Source of the DNA: an uncultured Clostridia bacterium
GTDB taxonomy: Bacteria > Bacillota > Clostridia > TANB77 > CAG-508
Reading direction: 5' to 3'
Assembly (NCBI GenBank): GCA_934167165.1
Contig: CAKPKG010000010.1
Coordinates: forward strand, 1 to 41,838
Length of the DNA: 41,838 nt
Part shown: positions 1 through 7,973 of the stretch, one piece after another
Layout of the letters: every line of letters begins with the position of its first letter
How positions within the stretch are numbered: the stretch's first letter is position 1
Notes under the pieces: generated by a model
Told to the model about the DNA's origin: nothing
Databases searched by the model: none
The model's input: only the letters and a program-made list of their open reading frames with translations
Position numbers and translations under genes: made by a program

Positions 1-67
1 TCATTTTTTTCAATACTTCAAACTACTTCGACTATACTCACAACTTTATGACTTCTTGAATACTTGC

Positions 68-114
68 CGAAAAAGAAGAACTGCCATCAATTAAGACAGC
101 AGTTTCTTTTCAGC
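68..114 (-). terminator. Rho-independent terminator after the TnpV-like gene
   Basis: On the minus strand a stem of about 12 bp (GAAAAGAAACTGC against GCAGTTCTTCTTTTTC, imperfect) ends in a T-rich tract just downstream of the TnpV-like stop codon. Confidence 0.6.
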
Positions 115-124
115 TGGTATGCTA

Positions 125-388
125 TTAGGAATAAACAATATCATTCAATACAATCTCGTCTGCACAGGCTCGGATATTATTCATCAATCCGACCCATCTC
201 ATCATATCCTTTCCTTTCAGTTCTTCTGTTACCCCCTGCTTTCTTGCCATTTCCTTTATCAGATACTCCGCCATATTACACGCCGAAGTATCAATATCAG
301 CAAGGTGTTCATATAACTTTCCGCTTGTAAGCAGATTGCAATATAAGACTTTCTTATTTAGATATATATGAAATTTCTTTTCTCTCAA
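125..388 (-). CDS. TnpV-like transposon-encoded protein, shortened at the N terminus
   Basis: The protein resembles TnpV, a small accessory protein of Tn4451-type clostridial transposons whose biochemical role is not established. The recognisable part is the C-terminal two thirds: a VLYCNLLTSGKL segment, then LADIDT, then a helical stretch ending in WVGLMNNIR and a terminal ELVLNDIVY-like segment. I chose the TTG at 388 because GGAGGTG lies 7 bases upstream. That gives about 87 residues, against roughly 110-120 for full TnpV, so the N-terminal part is missing. An open frame continues upstream to 511 but does not resemble TnpV. No recombinase or other transposon gene is visible, so this is probably a remnant of an excised or decayed element. 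Its base composition is less AT-rich than the rest of the window, which fits transfer. Confidence 0.6.
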   Translation of the reverse strand: MREKKFHIYLNKKVLYCNLLTSGKLYEHLADIDTSACNMAEYLIKEMARKQGVTEELKGKDMMRWVGLMNNIRACADEIVLNDIVYS

Positions 389-511
389 AACAAACACCTC
401 CAGTCGATACAATTTATATATGGAACAAAGATAATTGTAGTTTGCGAATATCGTGCTATCGGCAAGGGAGGAAGTAATTAACAGCGTAACGACCGTCTTA
501 TTCATTAGCAA

Positions 512-700
512 GAATTTCGAGCGATTTTTTCTGCCATTAGCAGAGAGGGCATTTTCATTAGTAAAATAATGATTTTTTTGCTAATTTTTATTAGCAAGCC
601 GTACACCTAAAAGGCGGACGACATTTGTCCTAAATTCCATTAGCTGACGGAAAATCTGCTAATAAAACTTGCTGTTTTTTTAAGTTTTCGCATTTGGTCT
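512..700. other. Gene-free stretch with short ATTAGCA repeats
   Basis: No gene is supported. The motif ATTAGC or ATTAGCA recurs several times in direct orientation (about 505, 535, 588, 640) and as TGCTAAT/GCTAATA in the other orientation (about 578 and 657). It could be the decayed end of the mobile element carrying the TnpV-like gene. Confidence 0.4.
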
Positions 701-749
701 GAAAAACAAAAAACACCGAAAACCCTTGATTTTACAGGGCTTTTCGGTG
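701..749 (-). terminator. Rho-independent terminator of tRNA-Arg
   Basis: CACCGAAAA-CCCT at 714-726 pairs with AGGG-CTTTTCGGTG at 736-749 around a 9-base loop. On the minus strand the stem is followed by a T-rich run (701-713), directly after the tRNA 3' end. Confidence 0.85.
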
Positions 750-756
750 GAGTTTT

Positions 757-833
757 TGGCGTTCCCGAGGTGATTCGAACACCCGACCTACCGCTTAGGA
801 GGCGGTCGCTCTATCCAGCTGAGCTACGGAAAC
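757..833 (-). tRNA. tRNA-Arg (anticodon CCT)
   Basis: A complete cloverleaf can be read on the minus strand. The acceptor stem is GTTTCCG paired with CGGGAAC, the D arm contains TAGCTCAGCTGGATAGAGC, the anticodon loop is CTCCTAA in an ACCGC/GCGGT stem, the T loop is GTTCGAATC, and discriminator G plus encoded CCA follow. Anticodon CCT reads AGG. It would not read CGG, which matters for the recoding sites described below. Confidence 0.93.
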
Positions 834-877
834 ATCTTAAAAAGCTATTCAATTTTAGTGTTTTATTAACTTGTTGT

Positions 878-956
878 CAATCACTTTTTCTCCAAAGGTG
901 GATGTTATAACAAACTCTTAGGAGGGGAGCGCTCTATCCACCTGAGCTATAAGTGC
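878..956 (-). pseudogene. Decayed tRNA-Arg(CCT)-like copy
   Basis: The 5' half matches a tRNA: GCACTTA, a TAGCTCAGGTGGATAGAGC D arm and the same CTCCTAA loop as the intact tRNA-Arg 45 bp away. The anticodon stem does not pair (CTCCC against GAGTT), there is no TTCGAAT T loop, and the 3' acceptor strand is only partly complementary (AAGTG). I read it as a pseudo-tRNA, possibly left by integration or excision at a tRNA gene. The 3' limit is approximate. Confidence 0.6.
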
Positions 957-988
957 ATACATTGGTATTATACACTAGTTTAAATGTT

Positions 989-1017
989 TTGACAAGAAAT
1001 ATATATTATATTATAAT
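989..1017 (+). promoter_or_regulatory. SigA-type promoter for the TtcA-like gene
   Basis: Perfect consensus: TTGACA at 989-994, a 17-base spacer, and TATAAT at 1012-1017, 38 bases before the ATG. Confidence 0.85.
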
Positions 1018-1054
1018 GAATTGGAATTTGTTTAATTAAAAAGGACTGATATAT

Positions 1055-1765
1055 ATGCAACGTATTTTAAGTTATGTTAGAAAAGCAATAGATGATTATA
1101 ATATGATAGAAGATGGAGATAAAATTGCAGTTGGGCTATCTGGAGGTAAAGATTCTATAACTTTACTTATGGCATTAAAGAACTTACAGATATTTTATCC
1201 AAAGAAATTTGAAGTTATTGCAATTAGTATAAATCCTGGTTTTGAATTTTTTAATAGTGATTTTTTAAAAACCACTTGTGAAAAAATTGGTGTTCAATAT
1301 GTAGAAGAAAAAACTCATATTAAAGAAATAGTTTTTGATATACGAGAAGAAAAGAATCCGTGTTCTTTGTGTGCAAATTTAAGAAGAGGAATATTAAATA
1401 GTGTGGCAATTAGAGAAGGATGTAATAAAATAGCATTAGGTCATAATGAAGATGATGTTTTAGAAACTTTCTTTTTAAATTTATTATATGGTGGAAATAT
1501 AAATACTTTTGCACCAACAGCATATATGGATAGATCTGGAATAACTTTAATTAGGCCCCTTATTTATGCTCCAGAAAGATGTATAAAAACTTTTGTAAAG
1601 AAAAATTGTATAGAAGTTATGCCTAAATGTTGCCCAATGGATGGAGTTTCAAAAAGAGAAGATATGAAAAATTTAATTTGGGATTTTCAAAAGAAAATTC
1701 CTAATGTTAAAGCAAATATTTATGGAGCAATTAAAAGAAGTAATATAAAAGGATGGAATAAATAA
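1055..1765 (+). CDS. TtcA/TtuA-family tRNA 2-thiolation PP-loop protein
   Basis: An ATP-pyrophosphatase of the TtcA family, which activates a tRNA pyrimidine with ATP and replaces its oxygen with sulfur, using an iron-sulfur cluster. The PP-loop SGGKDS is at residues 29-34. The paired cysteines PCSLC are at 103 and 106, further cysteines KCCPMDG at 192-193, and the LGHNEDD motif at 128-134. At 236 residues it is slightly shorter than E. coli TtcA and has the compact form common in Clostridia. AAAGGA precedes the ATG. It is a single-gene unit with its own promoter and terminator. Which tRNA base it modifies cannot be told from sequence. The long frame contains no CGG. Confidence 0.85.
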   Translation: MQRILSYVRKAIDDYNMIEDGDKIAVGLSGGKDSITLLMALKNLQIFYPKKFEVIAISINPGFEFFNSDFLKTTCEKIGVQYVEEKTHIKEIVFDIREEKNPCSLCANLRRGILNSVAIREGCNKIALGHNEDDVLETFFLNLLYGGNINTFAPTAYMDRSGITLIRPLIYAPERCIKTFVKKNCIEVMPKCCPMDGVSKREDMKNLIWDFQKKIPNVKANIYGAIKRSNIKGWNK

Positions 1766-1783
1766 GATATTCCATCCTTTTTT
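1751..1783 (+). terminator. Terminator between the TtcA-like gene and the DUF4870-like gene
   Basis: GGATGGAAT at 1751-1759 pairs with ATTCCATCC at 1769-1777, followed by TTTTTT. The TAA stop of the TtcA-like gene lies in the loop. The convergent DUF4870-like gene ends two bases beyond, so the stem may serve both strands. Confidence 0.85.
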
Positions 1784-1784
1784 C

Positions 1785-2087
1785 TTATTTTAATATTACG
1801 ATTTTTCCTATTAAAGGTAATTCTTTTTCTTCTTGTTTTATAGCATTTATTAATCCCATTACAAACATTACAACAAGATAAATATTTGCAGCAAAAACTG
1901 CTAACCATCCAAGTATTGGTATAAATGCTAAAATAATTGAAGCTAAAGATACTGCTAAAAATCCTAACCAGATTACTAATGATTGGTTTAAGTAATATTT
2001 TGCTCCTTCTTTATCCCCTGCTAAATAAGCTATTATCCATCCTAGTATAGTTATGTATGACACCCAACTAGTTGTTTTCTTATCCAA
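1785..2087 (-). CDS. DUF4870-like small integral membrane protein
   Basis: A protein of 100 residues with about three hydrophobic segments: YITILGWIIAYLAG near the N terminus, IWLGFLAVSLASIILAFIPI in the middle and IYLVVMFVMGLINAI near the end. Length and pattern match the DUF4870/Tic20-like family, whose function is unknown. I start it at the TTG at 2087 because AAAGGGGG lies 8 bases upstream. A longer start at 2126 would overlap the preceding gene and has no ribosome-binding site. It is the last gene of a minus-strand membrane cluster with the DUF3137, LemA and XRE genes. Confidence 0.7.
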   Translation of the reverse strand: MDKKTTSWVSYITILGWIIAYLAGDKEGAKYYLNQSLVIWLGFLAVSLASIILAFIPILGWLAVFAANIYLVVMFVMGLINAIKQEEKELPLIGKIVILK

Positions 2088-2109
2088 TAAATTCACCCCC
2101 TTTATATTG

Positions 2110-3072
2110 TTATATTTCTGTTTCATTAATTAGTTCTATTAATCTATTTGATAAATTATATGTAAAATTTAACATATAAAAATATTTTTCCAATTGCGCT
2201 TTGTTTATAATTCCTTTTCTTACTGATTGTGGTTCAAACATATCTCCGCAATGAAATCTTAAATAAATTTCGTTTTCTTTTACAACTATATCATATTTCA
2301 TATTTGTTTTATTTTCGAATTCTATCATTTCTTCCATTACATCTGCTGTTAATAACTGCATTGCTATAATTTTGTTGTCCGTTATTACATCAAAGTATTT
2401 CTCAAATTCGCTAGAATCCATATTAAGTCTGTTTTTATTATATTTTCCAATTTTATCTTGTACAATTCTTAACTCGCTTGTTATAGATTTTTCTGATGTC
2501 ACTTTTGCAAACAATCCATGAAATATTGTTGTTCTTGTTGTATGTGTATTTCCTTCACTATCTGTATGAGTTTCAACATGTTCTGTAAATACTTCTGCCA
2601 TATCTATATAATATTTATTCTTTATCTGTCCCTCAAAATAGTCTTCTGAATAGTATTCATTGTAATATTCATTATAATTTGGTTTCTCATAAATTCTTTC
2701 TGGCATTTCTTTAAGAGGATAATATTCTAGATTATCATAAAAATTATCTATTAATTTTTTTATTATTAATTGTTTAAATTCTAATTTATATGCATTTTGT
2801 TTTTTACTAATTAAACATGTAATCACAAATGCAATTAAATTTACAAAAAATATAAAAAACAAAGATGGAATTATTAAAAATGCATTAAATTCTTTATAAG
2901 AATTTAAATTCATTTTTAATATTATAAAACCAAGTCCCAAAACAATAGTTATTATTGCTATTATTCCTCTTATTTTATTCATCTTTTTCTGTTCTTCTCT
3001 TGCCTCTTGCCATGATTTTTTTATTTCTTGATTTTCTTCTATCTCTTTAAATAAATCTTCAAAATTCTTCAT
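2110..3072 (-). CDS. DUF3137 family membrane protein
   Basis: A 320-residue protein with an N-terminal charged helix, then two adjacent membrane segments (about residues 35-53 and 63-88), then a soluble domain rich in Asp, Glu and Tyr. It matches the DUF3137 family (function unknown), often encoded next to LemA in Bacillota and Mollicutes. Here it starts 4 bases after the lemA stop, so the two are surely co-transcribed. Residues 174-188 (TEHVETHTDSEGNTH) form a polar loop typical of the family. A TGC-GGA pair near the C terminus (HCGD) contains CGGA out of codon register and needs no recoding, a useful contrast with the nine recoding sites elsewhere. Confidence 0.75.
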   Translation of the reverse strand: MKNFEDLFKEIEENQEIKKSWQEAREEQKKMNKIRGIIAIITIVLGLGFIILKMNLNSYKEFNAFLIIPSLFFIFFVNLIAFVITCLISKKQNAYKLEFKQLIIKKLIDNFYDNLEYYPLKEMPERIYEKPNYNEYYNEYYSEDYFEGQIKNKYYIDMAEVFTEHVETHTDSEGNTHTTRTTIFHGLFAKVTSEKSITSELRIVQDKIGKYNKNRLNMDSSEFEKYFDVITDNKIIAMQLLTADVMEEMIEFENKTNMKYDIVVKENEIYLRFHCGDMFEPQSVRKGIINKAQLEKYFYMLNFTYNLSNRLIELINETEI

Positions 3073-3076
3073 AATA

Positions 3077-3610
3077 TTATCCTAAATCCACTTGTATATT
3101 TTCTTTTTTATAATCTTCTATTGTAAATAATTCTGCTTCTTTAAAATTAAACATTTTTGCAATTATATTTGTAGGTACAGTATTAATAGTAGTGTTATAT
3201 GCAGTTACCTCATTATTGTATATTCTTCTTGCAGCTTGTAACTGACTCTCCATTTTTGATAAACTTTTTTGCAAGTTTAAAAATTGTTCACTTGCTTTTA
3301 ATTCTGGATACTGTTCTGCCACTGCAATTACTTGGTTTATACCATTATTTAATTTTTCTGCTTCTTTTAAGTCTTTACTTTTACTATATTTTGCTCTTAA
3401 TTGTGTAATTTTTTCTAACACTTGTTCTTCATGTTTCGCATAACCTTTTACACATTCAACTAAATTTGGAATCAAATCAAATCTTTGATTTAAATATACA
3501 TCGATTCCAGATTGAGCCTGTTTTACTGAATTTTTTTGCTTTACTAATTTATTATACTTACTAAGTATTACCAATAATATTATTACTATAACTACTATTA
3601 AAACTACCAT
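3077..3610 (-). CDS. lemA: LemA family protein
   Basis: A single N-terminal membrane segment (residues 1-18, very rich in Val and Ile) is followed by a long helical domain. The family signature runs through YNKLVKQKNSVKQAQSGIDV, then LNQRFDLIPNLVECVKGYAKHE and later AARRIYNNEV and YNTTINTVPTNIIA. Length 177 is usual. LemA proteins form an extracytoplasmic or cytoplasmic four-helix bundle of unknown biochemical role. AAAGGAG lies 7 bases before the ATG. The DUF3137 gene follows directly. The XRE-membrane regulator lies 22 bp upstream on the same strand, so the four genes probably form one operon. Confidence 0.9.
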   Translation of the reverse strand: MVVLIVVIVIILLVILSKYNKLVKQKNSVKQAQSGIDVYLNQRFDLIPNLVECVKGYAKHEEQVLEKITQLRAKYSKSKDLKEAEKLNNGINQVIAVAEQYPELKASEQFLNLQKSLSKMESQLQAARRIYNNEVTAYNTTINTVPTNIIAKMFNFKEAELFTIEDYKKENIQVDLG

Positions 3611-3632
3611 TTTTTCTCTCCTTTAAAATTGT

Positions 3633-4265
3633 TTATGAATTTTTTTGCATTTTTTCTAGAATTTCTTTTTGTTGTTGTTCAATATATGATTTTGTTTTCT
3701 CATATTCTTCTGAAAAATTATCATCCTCTATTTGTGATTCTATTGTTGAGTTTGTTTCTTCAAAATTTGTATCTATCTTATTTTGTACTTCATTCATCAT
3801 GTTTGTTACTGTATTAACCATATTGTTATCGGATTTGTTTTCTGTTTCTTTCATTTGATTTTGCATTCCATCCATCATTTCAAATCCTTTATCTAATACT
3901 TTTTCTGTCATATCTTTTCCGAAGTTAAATATCTTGAATATATGTGAAACAAATAAAAACCATACTGCTGCTAAAAATATTACTGTAATTAATACTATTA
4001 AAATTATTACCTTTACTGTAGAATTGTTTTTTATTGGTTTTTCATTTATAGGTTTATCTTCTATTTTTACTTCTTCATTTGTTAATTCATCTAAACCTAC
4101 TCCAAAAATTTTGCTCATTTCTACTAATTTACTCATTTCTGGTGTTGTTTCATCTAACTCCCACTTTGATACAGTTTGTCTTGTTACATTTAATTTATAG
4201 CCTAATTCCTCTTGTGACAATCCTTTTTGTTTTCTTAAATTAATTAGTTTTTCATTAAATTTCAT
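3633..4265 (-). CDS. XRE-family HTH regulator with a membrane anchor
   Basis: Residues 1-60 form an XRE-type helix-turn-helix (RKQKGLSQEELGYKLNVTRQ, then TVSKWE). A lysine-rich linker and one membrane segment at about 87-107 (VIILIVLITVIFLAAVWFLF) follow, then a polar coiled-coil-like tail ending in basic residues. It is probably a membrane-tethered DNA-binding regulator, a layout common in Bacillota. It heads the DUF3137/LemA cluster and may regulate it. An inverted repeat 80 bp upstream is a candidate operator. The effector sensed by the C-terminal tail is unknown. AAAGGAG precedes the ATG. Confidence 0.8.
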   Translation of the reverse strand: MKFNEKLINLRKQKGLSQEELGYKLNVTRQTVSKWELDETTPEMSKLVEMSKIFGVGLDELTNEEVKIEDKPINEKPIKNNSTVKVIILIVLITVIFLAAVWFLFVSHIFKIFNFGKDMTEKVLDKGFEMMDGMQNQMKETENKSDNNMVNTVTNMMNEVQNKIDTNFEETNSTIESQIEDDNFSEEYEKTKSYIEQQQKEILEKMQKNS

Positions 4266-4343
4266 GTTTAATTCTCCTTTACTTTTTATTCGGATTTCTC
4301 CATGATTTTATTATACTTGTTAAGTCCTAAATGTTCTACCAAT

Positions 4344-4373
4344 TTAACTTTGCAATTTGTCAACTAAAGTTAA
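4344..4373. promoter_or_regulatory. Candidate operator upstream of the XRE regulator
   Basis: An 8-bp inverted repeat, TTAACTTT at 4344-4351 and AAAGTTAA at 4366-4373 (14-base spacing), overlaps a TTGACA read on the minus strand. It lies between the XRE gene start and the end of the phosphoglucomutase gene. Autoregulation is inferred only from position and symmetry. Confidence 0.35.
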
Positions 4374-4388
4374 CATGCAATTTTAACA

Positions 4389-6113
4389 CTATTTTAGTAT
4401 CTCTTTCATTCCATTTCTTAAGTCTTCTACTAATCTATCTGCCTCTTCTAAACTTTCTCCTTTTACTCCCATATACAATTTTATTTTTGGTTCTGTGCCT
4501 GATGGTCTAACACAACCCCAAAAATCATTTTCTAATTCAAAATATAGCACATTTGATTTTGGTAAATCTTCATTACTTATTTCTTCTGTTACACAATCTT
4601 TAATTTTTCCATTTGAATAATCTTTTAATTTTAATACTTTATATTTTCCTATTGTTTTTGGTGGATTATTTCTTATTTCTTCCATCATATCTTTTATTTT
4701 TTGAGCACCTTCTGCTCCTTCTAAAACTATAGATACTTGACCTTCTTTATAATATCCATATTTTTTATACATGTTTTGCATATTGTCCCAAAGAGTTAAT
4801 CCTTGTTTTTTATATAAAGCTGCTGCTTCTGAAAGTAACATTAATGCTACAATTCCATCTTTATCTCTTACCCTATCTCCTACTAGGCAACCATAACTTT
4901 CTTCATATCCCATTATGCATTTATATGTATTTTCTTTTTCGAATTCTCTTATTTTTGCTGCTACATTTTTAAAGCCTGTTAACACTTCAAATAATTTAAC
5001 ACCATTTTCTTCACAAATCCTATCTGCCATATTTGAAGAAACTATTGTTTTTATTAATGCAACATTTTTATCCAATAATCCTTTTTCTCTTTTTTGGTTT
5101 ATTAAATAATCAGCAACAGTAAGTCCTATCATGTTTCCATTAAATAATACGTATTCTCCTGTTTTATTATCTCTAACATGTAAGCCTATTCTATCTGCAT
5201 CTGGGTCATTTGCAACAACTATATCTGCCTGTATTTCTTTTGCAAGTTTTAAAGCAAGTTCAAATGCAGCAGGATCTTCTGGGTTTGGATAGCTTACAGT
5301 TGGAAATCTTCCATCTGGTTCTGCTTGTTCTTTTACTATATGTACATTTGTAAAACCTAGCTCATCTAAAATCCTTAAAGCTAATTTTTTTCCTGTTCCA
5401 TGTAATGGTGTATATACTATTTTTATATCTTTTCCATATTCTTTATCTATTTCTTTATTTAAAGCGATTGATTTTAAATATTCAATATATTTATTATCAA
5501 TTTCTTCTCCTATTGTGTTATATAATCCTTTTTCTATTGCTGTATCTTCACTAATTTCTTTTATATCTGAATAATTTTTTATTGCATTTACTTCTTCTGT
5601 TATCTCAACATCCACAGGGAAAGAAATTTGCGCTCCATCTTCCCAATAAACTTTATATCCATTATATTTTGGTGGATTATGACTTGCTGTTATTACTATT
5701 CCAGAAATACAACCTAATTCTCTTACTGTATATGATAGCTCTGGTGTTGGTCTCAAAGATTCAAATCTATATGTTTTTATACCATTTGCATTTAATATTA
5801 ATGCAGCTAATTTGCTAAATTCTTGTGACATATTTCTTGAGTCATAAGCAATAGCTACTCCCTTATTTTGCCCATTGTTTTTTGCAATATAATTTGCTAA
5901 TCCTTGTGTTGCTTTTCCTACAGTATATTTATTCATTCTATTTGTTCCTGCTCCTACAATGCCACGTAGTCCTGCTGTTCCAAATTCTAAATCTTTGTAA
6001 AAACTATCTTTTATTTCTGTTTCATCATTTTTTATTTTTCTTAATTCTTCTTTTGTTTCTTCGTCTATCTCGTTACTTTCTAACCATTCTTGGTATCTTT
6101 TTAAATAATCCAT
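4389..6113 (-). CDS. pgcA: Alpha-phosphoglucomutase / phosphomannomutase (PgcA type)
   Basis: Interconverts glucose-1-phosphate and glucose-6-phosphate in the cytoplasm. All four family sites are visible: GTAGLRG at 45-51, the phosphoserine loop TASHNPP at 142-148 (Ser144), the metal-binding DPDADR at 303-308 and the sugar-phosphate loop RPSGTEPK near 540. Length 574 is standard for the long clostridial form. GGGAGG precedes the ATG. The next gene upstream on the same strand (58 bp away) is a UTP-dependent sugar-1-phosphate pyrophosphorylase, so the pair would supply an activated sugar for wall or surface polymers. The frame is intact with no in-frame CGG. Confidence 0.95.
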   Translation of the reverse strand: MDYLKRYQEWLESNEIDEETKEELRKIKNDETEIKDSFYKDLEFGTAGLRGIVGAGTNRMNKYTVGKATQGLANYIAKNNGQNKGVAIAYDSRNMSQEFSKLAALILNANGIKTYRFESLRPTPELSYTVRELGCISGIVITASHNPPKYNGYKVYWEDGAQISFPVDVEITEEVNAIKNYSDIKEISEDTAIEKGLYNTIGEEIDNKYIEYLKSIALNKEIDKEYGKDIKIVYTPLHGTGKKLALRILDELGFTNVHIVKEQAEPDGRFPTVSYPNPEDPAAFELALKLAKEIQADIVVANDPDADRIGLHVRDNKTGEYVLFNGNMIGLTVADYLINQKREKGLLDKNVALIKTIVSSNMADRICEENGVKLFEVLTGFKNVAAKIREFEKENTYKCIMGYEESYGCLVGDRVRDKDGIVALMLLSEAAALYKKQGLTLWDNMQNMYKKYGYYKEGQVSIVLEGAEGAQKIKDMMEEIRNNPPKTIGKYKVLKLKDYSNGKIKDCVTEEISNEDLPKSNVLYFELENDFWGCVRPSGTEPKIKLYMGVKGESLEEADRLVEDLRNGMKEILK

Positions 6114-6170
6114 AAATTCCTCCCAATTTATACATTACAACAAATGTGTGTAGATTTCAAATTACATTTC

Positions 6171-7416
6171 TTACAAATTCTTATGATATTTATTATATAA
6201 TTCTCTTGCTGTTTCTACACTATCTACTCCCGTTTTTCCTTTTACTGGAGCAAATTCTTCTTCTCTATTTACTCTTAATATTGCCATGTCATCTAATTTT
6301 TGGAAGCTATCAAATATAAAACTTTCAAATTTATATGCGTTTGGCTCATTTGGTTCTATTATCTTTCCTTTTTCATTCATATATGTTGCCTTTTTAAAAG
6401 CGCTATGATATGGCAATTTATTATTCCCTATATATTCTATCGCTTTTATATTGAACATATTGCAATTAATATGTGATTCCCCATATACTAAATTTCCGTC
6501 TTTGTCTTTTTCTTCTGCCATTTCGTCACTAATTTCTGTATATTCTACTACTGCAGGTTTGCCATTCTTTTTGCAAAAAACTCCTACTTTTTCTTTCGCA
6601 CTTGCTTTTACTAGTGATTTTCCTATTGCTAATACTTTTTTATCTACTGCAACACCAATAAATACTTCGTCCACCATTTTTACTAAAGGGTTGTCAACAG
6701 GTCCAACAAAAATCCATTCTATGCCATTATTTTTCATATCTTCTACAACATTATTTTTAAACATTGCTTCAAAAATTCCACCATGTCCATCTGCTGCTTC
6801 TTTTATTATTCCCTCTTTATCTAATAGAATTTTTCCATCAGTTCCTACCATAGGTAGTTCACCTTGAACAAAAAATTTTATTTTATCTTTTGGATAATTA
6901 AAATAATTATTTTCTTCAAAAAATTCAATAGTTTGTTTGTTGTTTTCTCTACTTGTCATTATATACCAAGGAATATATACATCATAATTTGTTTTTGCAG
7001 TCTTTAAATTATCACATAATATTTCAAATAGGGATTTATCCGGCTTTATGCCTAACATATATGTTCCCTTTGGCCCATTATGTCCGAAGTCTTGTTCCTT
7101 GTCCTCCTGCCATTGTAACAACAGCTAATTTACCTTTTTTTATTTCTTCTATTCCTAAATTTTTGTAATGATTTTTTTCTTCATTAGATAATTTTTCTTT
7201 ATCTATATACTTAATTGGCTCTATTTTTGCTTCTTCTTTTTCTATTGTTTTTTTAGTATTTTTATATAATTTATCTATTTGTTCAAAATTAATATTTAAA
7301 ATTTGATTTATTAATTTTTCTTTTTTATCTTCTGCTAGGTTATTATAAAATCCTAATAAATGTTCTTGATTATATTTTTTTAAAATTTCTTTTGCTTTTA
7401 AGTATTGGTTATCCAC
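6171..7416 (-). CDS. UDPGP type 1 (UAP-like) nucleotide-sugar pyrophosphorylase, with one CGGA recoding site
   Basis: Makes a UDP-sugar from UTP and a hexose- or N-acetylhexosamine-1-phosphate. It resembles the eukaryotic-type UAP1/AGX family rather than GalU or GlmU. The nucleotide-binding loop GGQGTRLG is at residues 104-111. HINCNMFNIKAIEYI, YHSAFKK, NAYKFESFIFD and REEEFAPVKG follow in family order. The GTG at 7416 has AGGAGGG upstream. The frame is broken at codon 111 by an extra C before GGA (7083-7086). With the C skipped the coding length is 415 codons and the loop becomes canonical. Without it, translation stops two codons later. The substrate is probably GlcNAc-1-P or Glc-1-P, and cannot be settled here. 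Co-directional with pgcA. Confidence 0.85.
7083..7086 (-). other. CGGA recoding site 1 (UAP-like pyrophosphorylase, Gly111)
   Basis: Minus strand reads AGA CTT C GGA CAT. In-frame CGG gives R-T-stop. Skipping C at 7086 gives R-L-G-H-N-G, completing GGQGTRLG. Confidence 0.9.
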
Positions 7417-7622
7417 TTTAACCCTCCTAAAATATAATATATCATTGATATATTATATCAATTTATATTTTAAGTCAATATAATTATTTTTATTAAAATT
7501 ATATTAGATTTATTAATATAATTAACCTATTTAATATATTTCTATTAAATAAAATAGTATTTTTTCTATTTTTCTAGTGATTTGAGTTCTAATAACTTTT
7601 ACTTATAATTTTTATGTAATGG

Positions 7623-7649
7623 AAAAAGCTAGCAGTTTGCTAGCTTTTT
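7623..7649 (-). terminator. Terminator overlapping the 3' end of the 92-aa gene
   Basis: AAAAAGCTAGCA at 7623-7634 pairs with TGCTAGCTTTTT at 7638-7649 around a 3-base loop. The TAG stop of the preceding minus-strand gene lies inside the stem, and the T-tract is its 3' arm. Confidence 0.8.
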
Positions 7650-7918
7650 CGGAATTGCTTAATTAAAATATATATTTTTACACCATTTTCACACTTTGCT
7701 TTATAGAAACTCTCAATTCTGTAATTTTTATTAGAAAGCATTTCTTTTATTTCGTTTTCTAATTCTACTACATCTTTAAAAGAATCTTTTACCCAAAGTT
7801 CATATTCAATAGAATTATTAGCTATATTAGAATTGTCTTTTAAAAAACTTTTGCTAATATTTAACTTACTTACAATTCTATTGTCTATAAGCCGTTTGAT
7901 GTAATGAATATTATTCAT
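7640..7918 (-). CDS. Unrecognised 92-residue protein containing a sense CGG codon
   Basis: I do not recognise a family. I place the start at the ATG at 7918 because AAAGGAG lies 8 bases upstream. The longer frame to 7981 overlaps the preceding gene and has no such site. The protein is soluble, begins MNNIHYIKRLIDNRIVSK and has mixed charged and hydrophobic segments with no membrane helix. Codon 9 is CGG followed by C and must be read as ordinary Arg, because a +1 skip here gives an immediate stop. It also uses CGA near its end. It follows the 177-aa gene by 55 bp on the same strand, and both may belong to one small operon. Function unknown. Confidence 0.6.
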   Translation of the reverse strand: MNNIHYIKRLIDNRIVSKLNISKSFLKDNSNIANNSIEYELWVKDSFKDVVELENEIKEMLSNKNYRIESFYKAKCENGVKIYILIKQFRKS

Positions 7919-7973
7919 ATTTAAGCTCCTTTCATAATTTTTTATCGTTTTAATTATATCAATATTTATTTTT

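Noticed and set aside
878..956. A functional tRNA with an enlarged anticodon loop that could decode CGGA
   Set aside because: The loop is CTCCTAA with no UCCG, the anticodon stem does not pair and the T loop is missing. It is a decayed tRNA-Arg copy.
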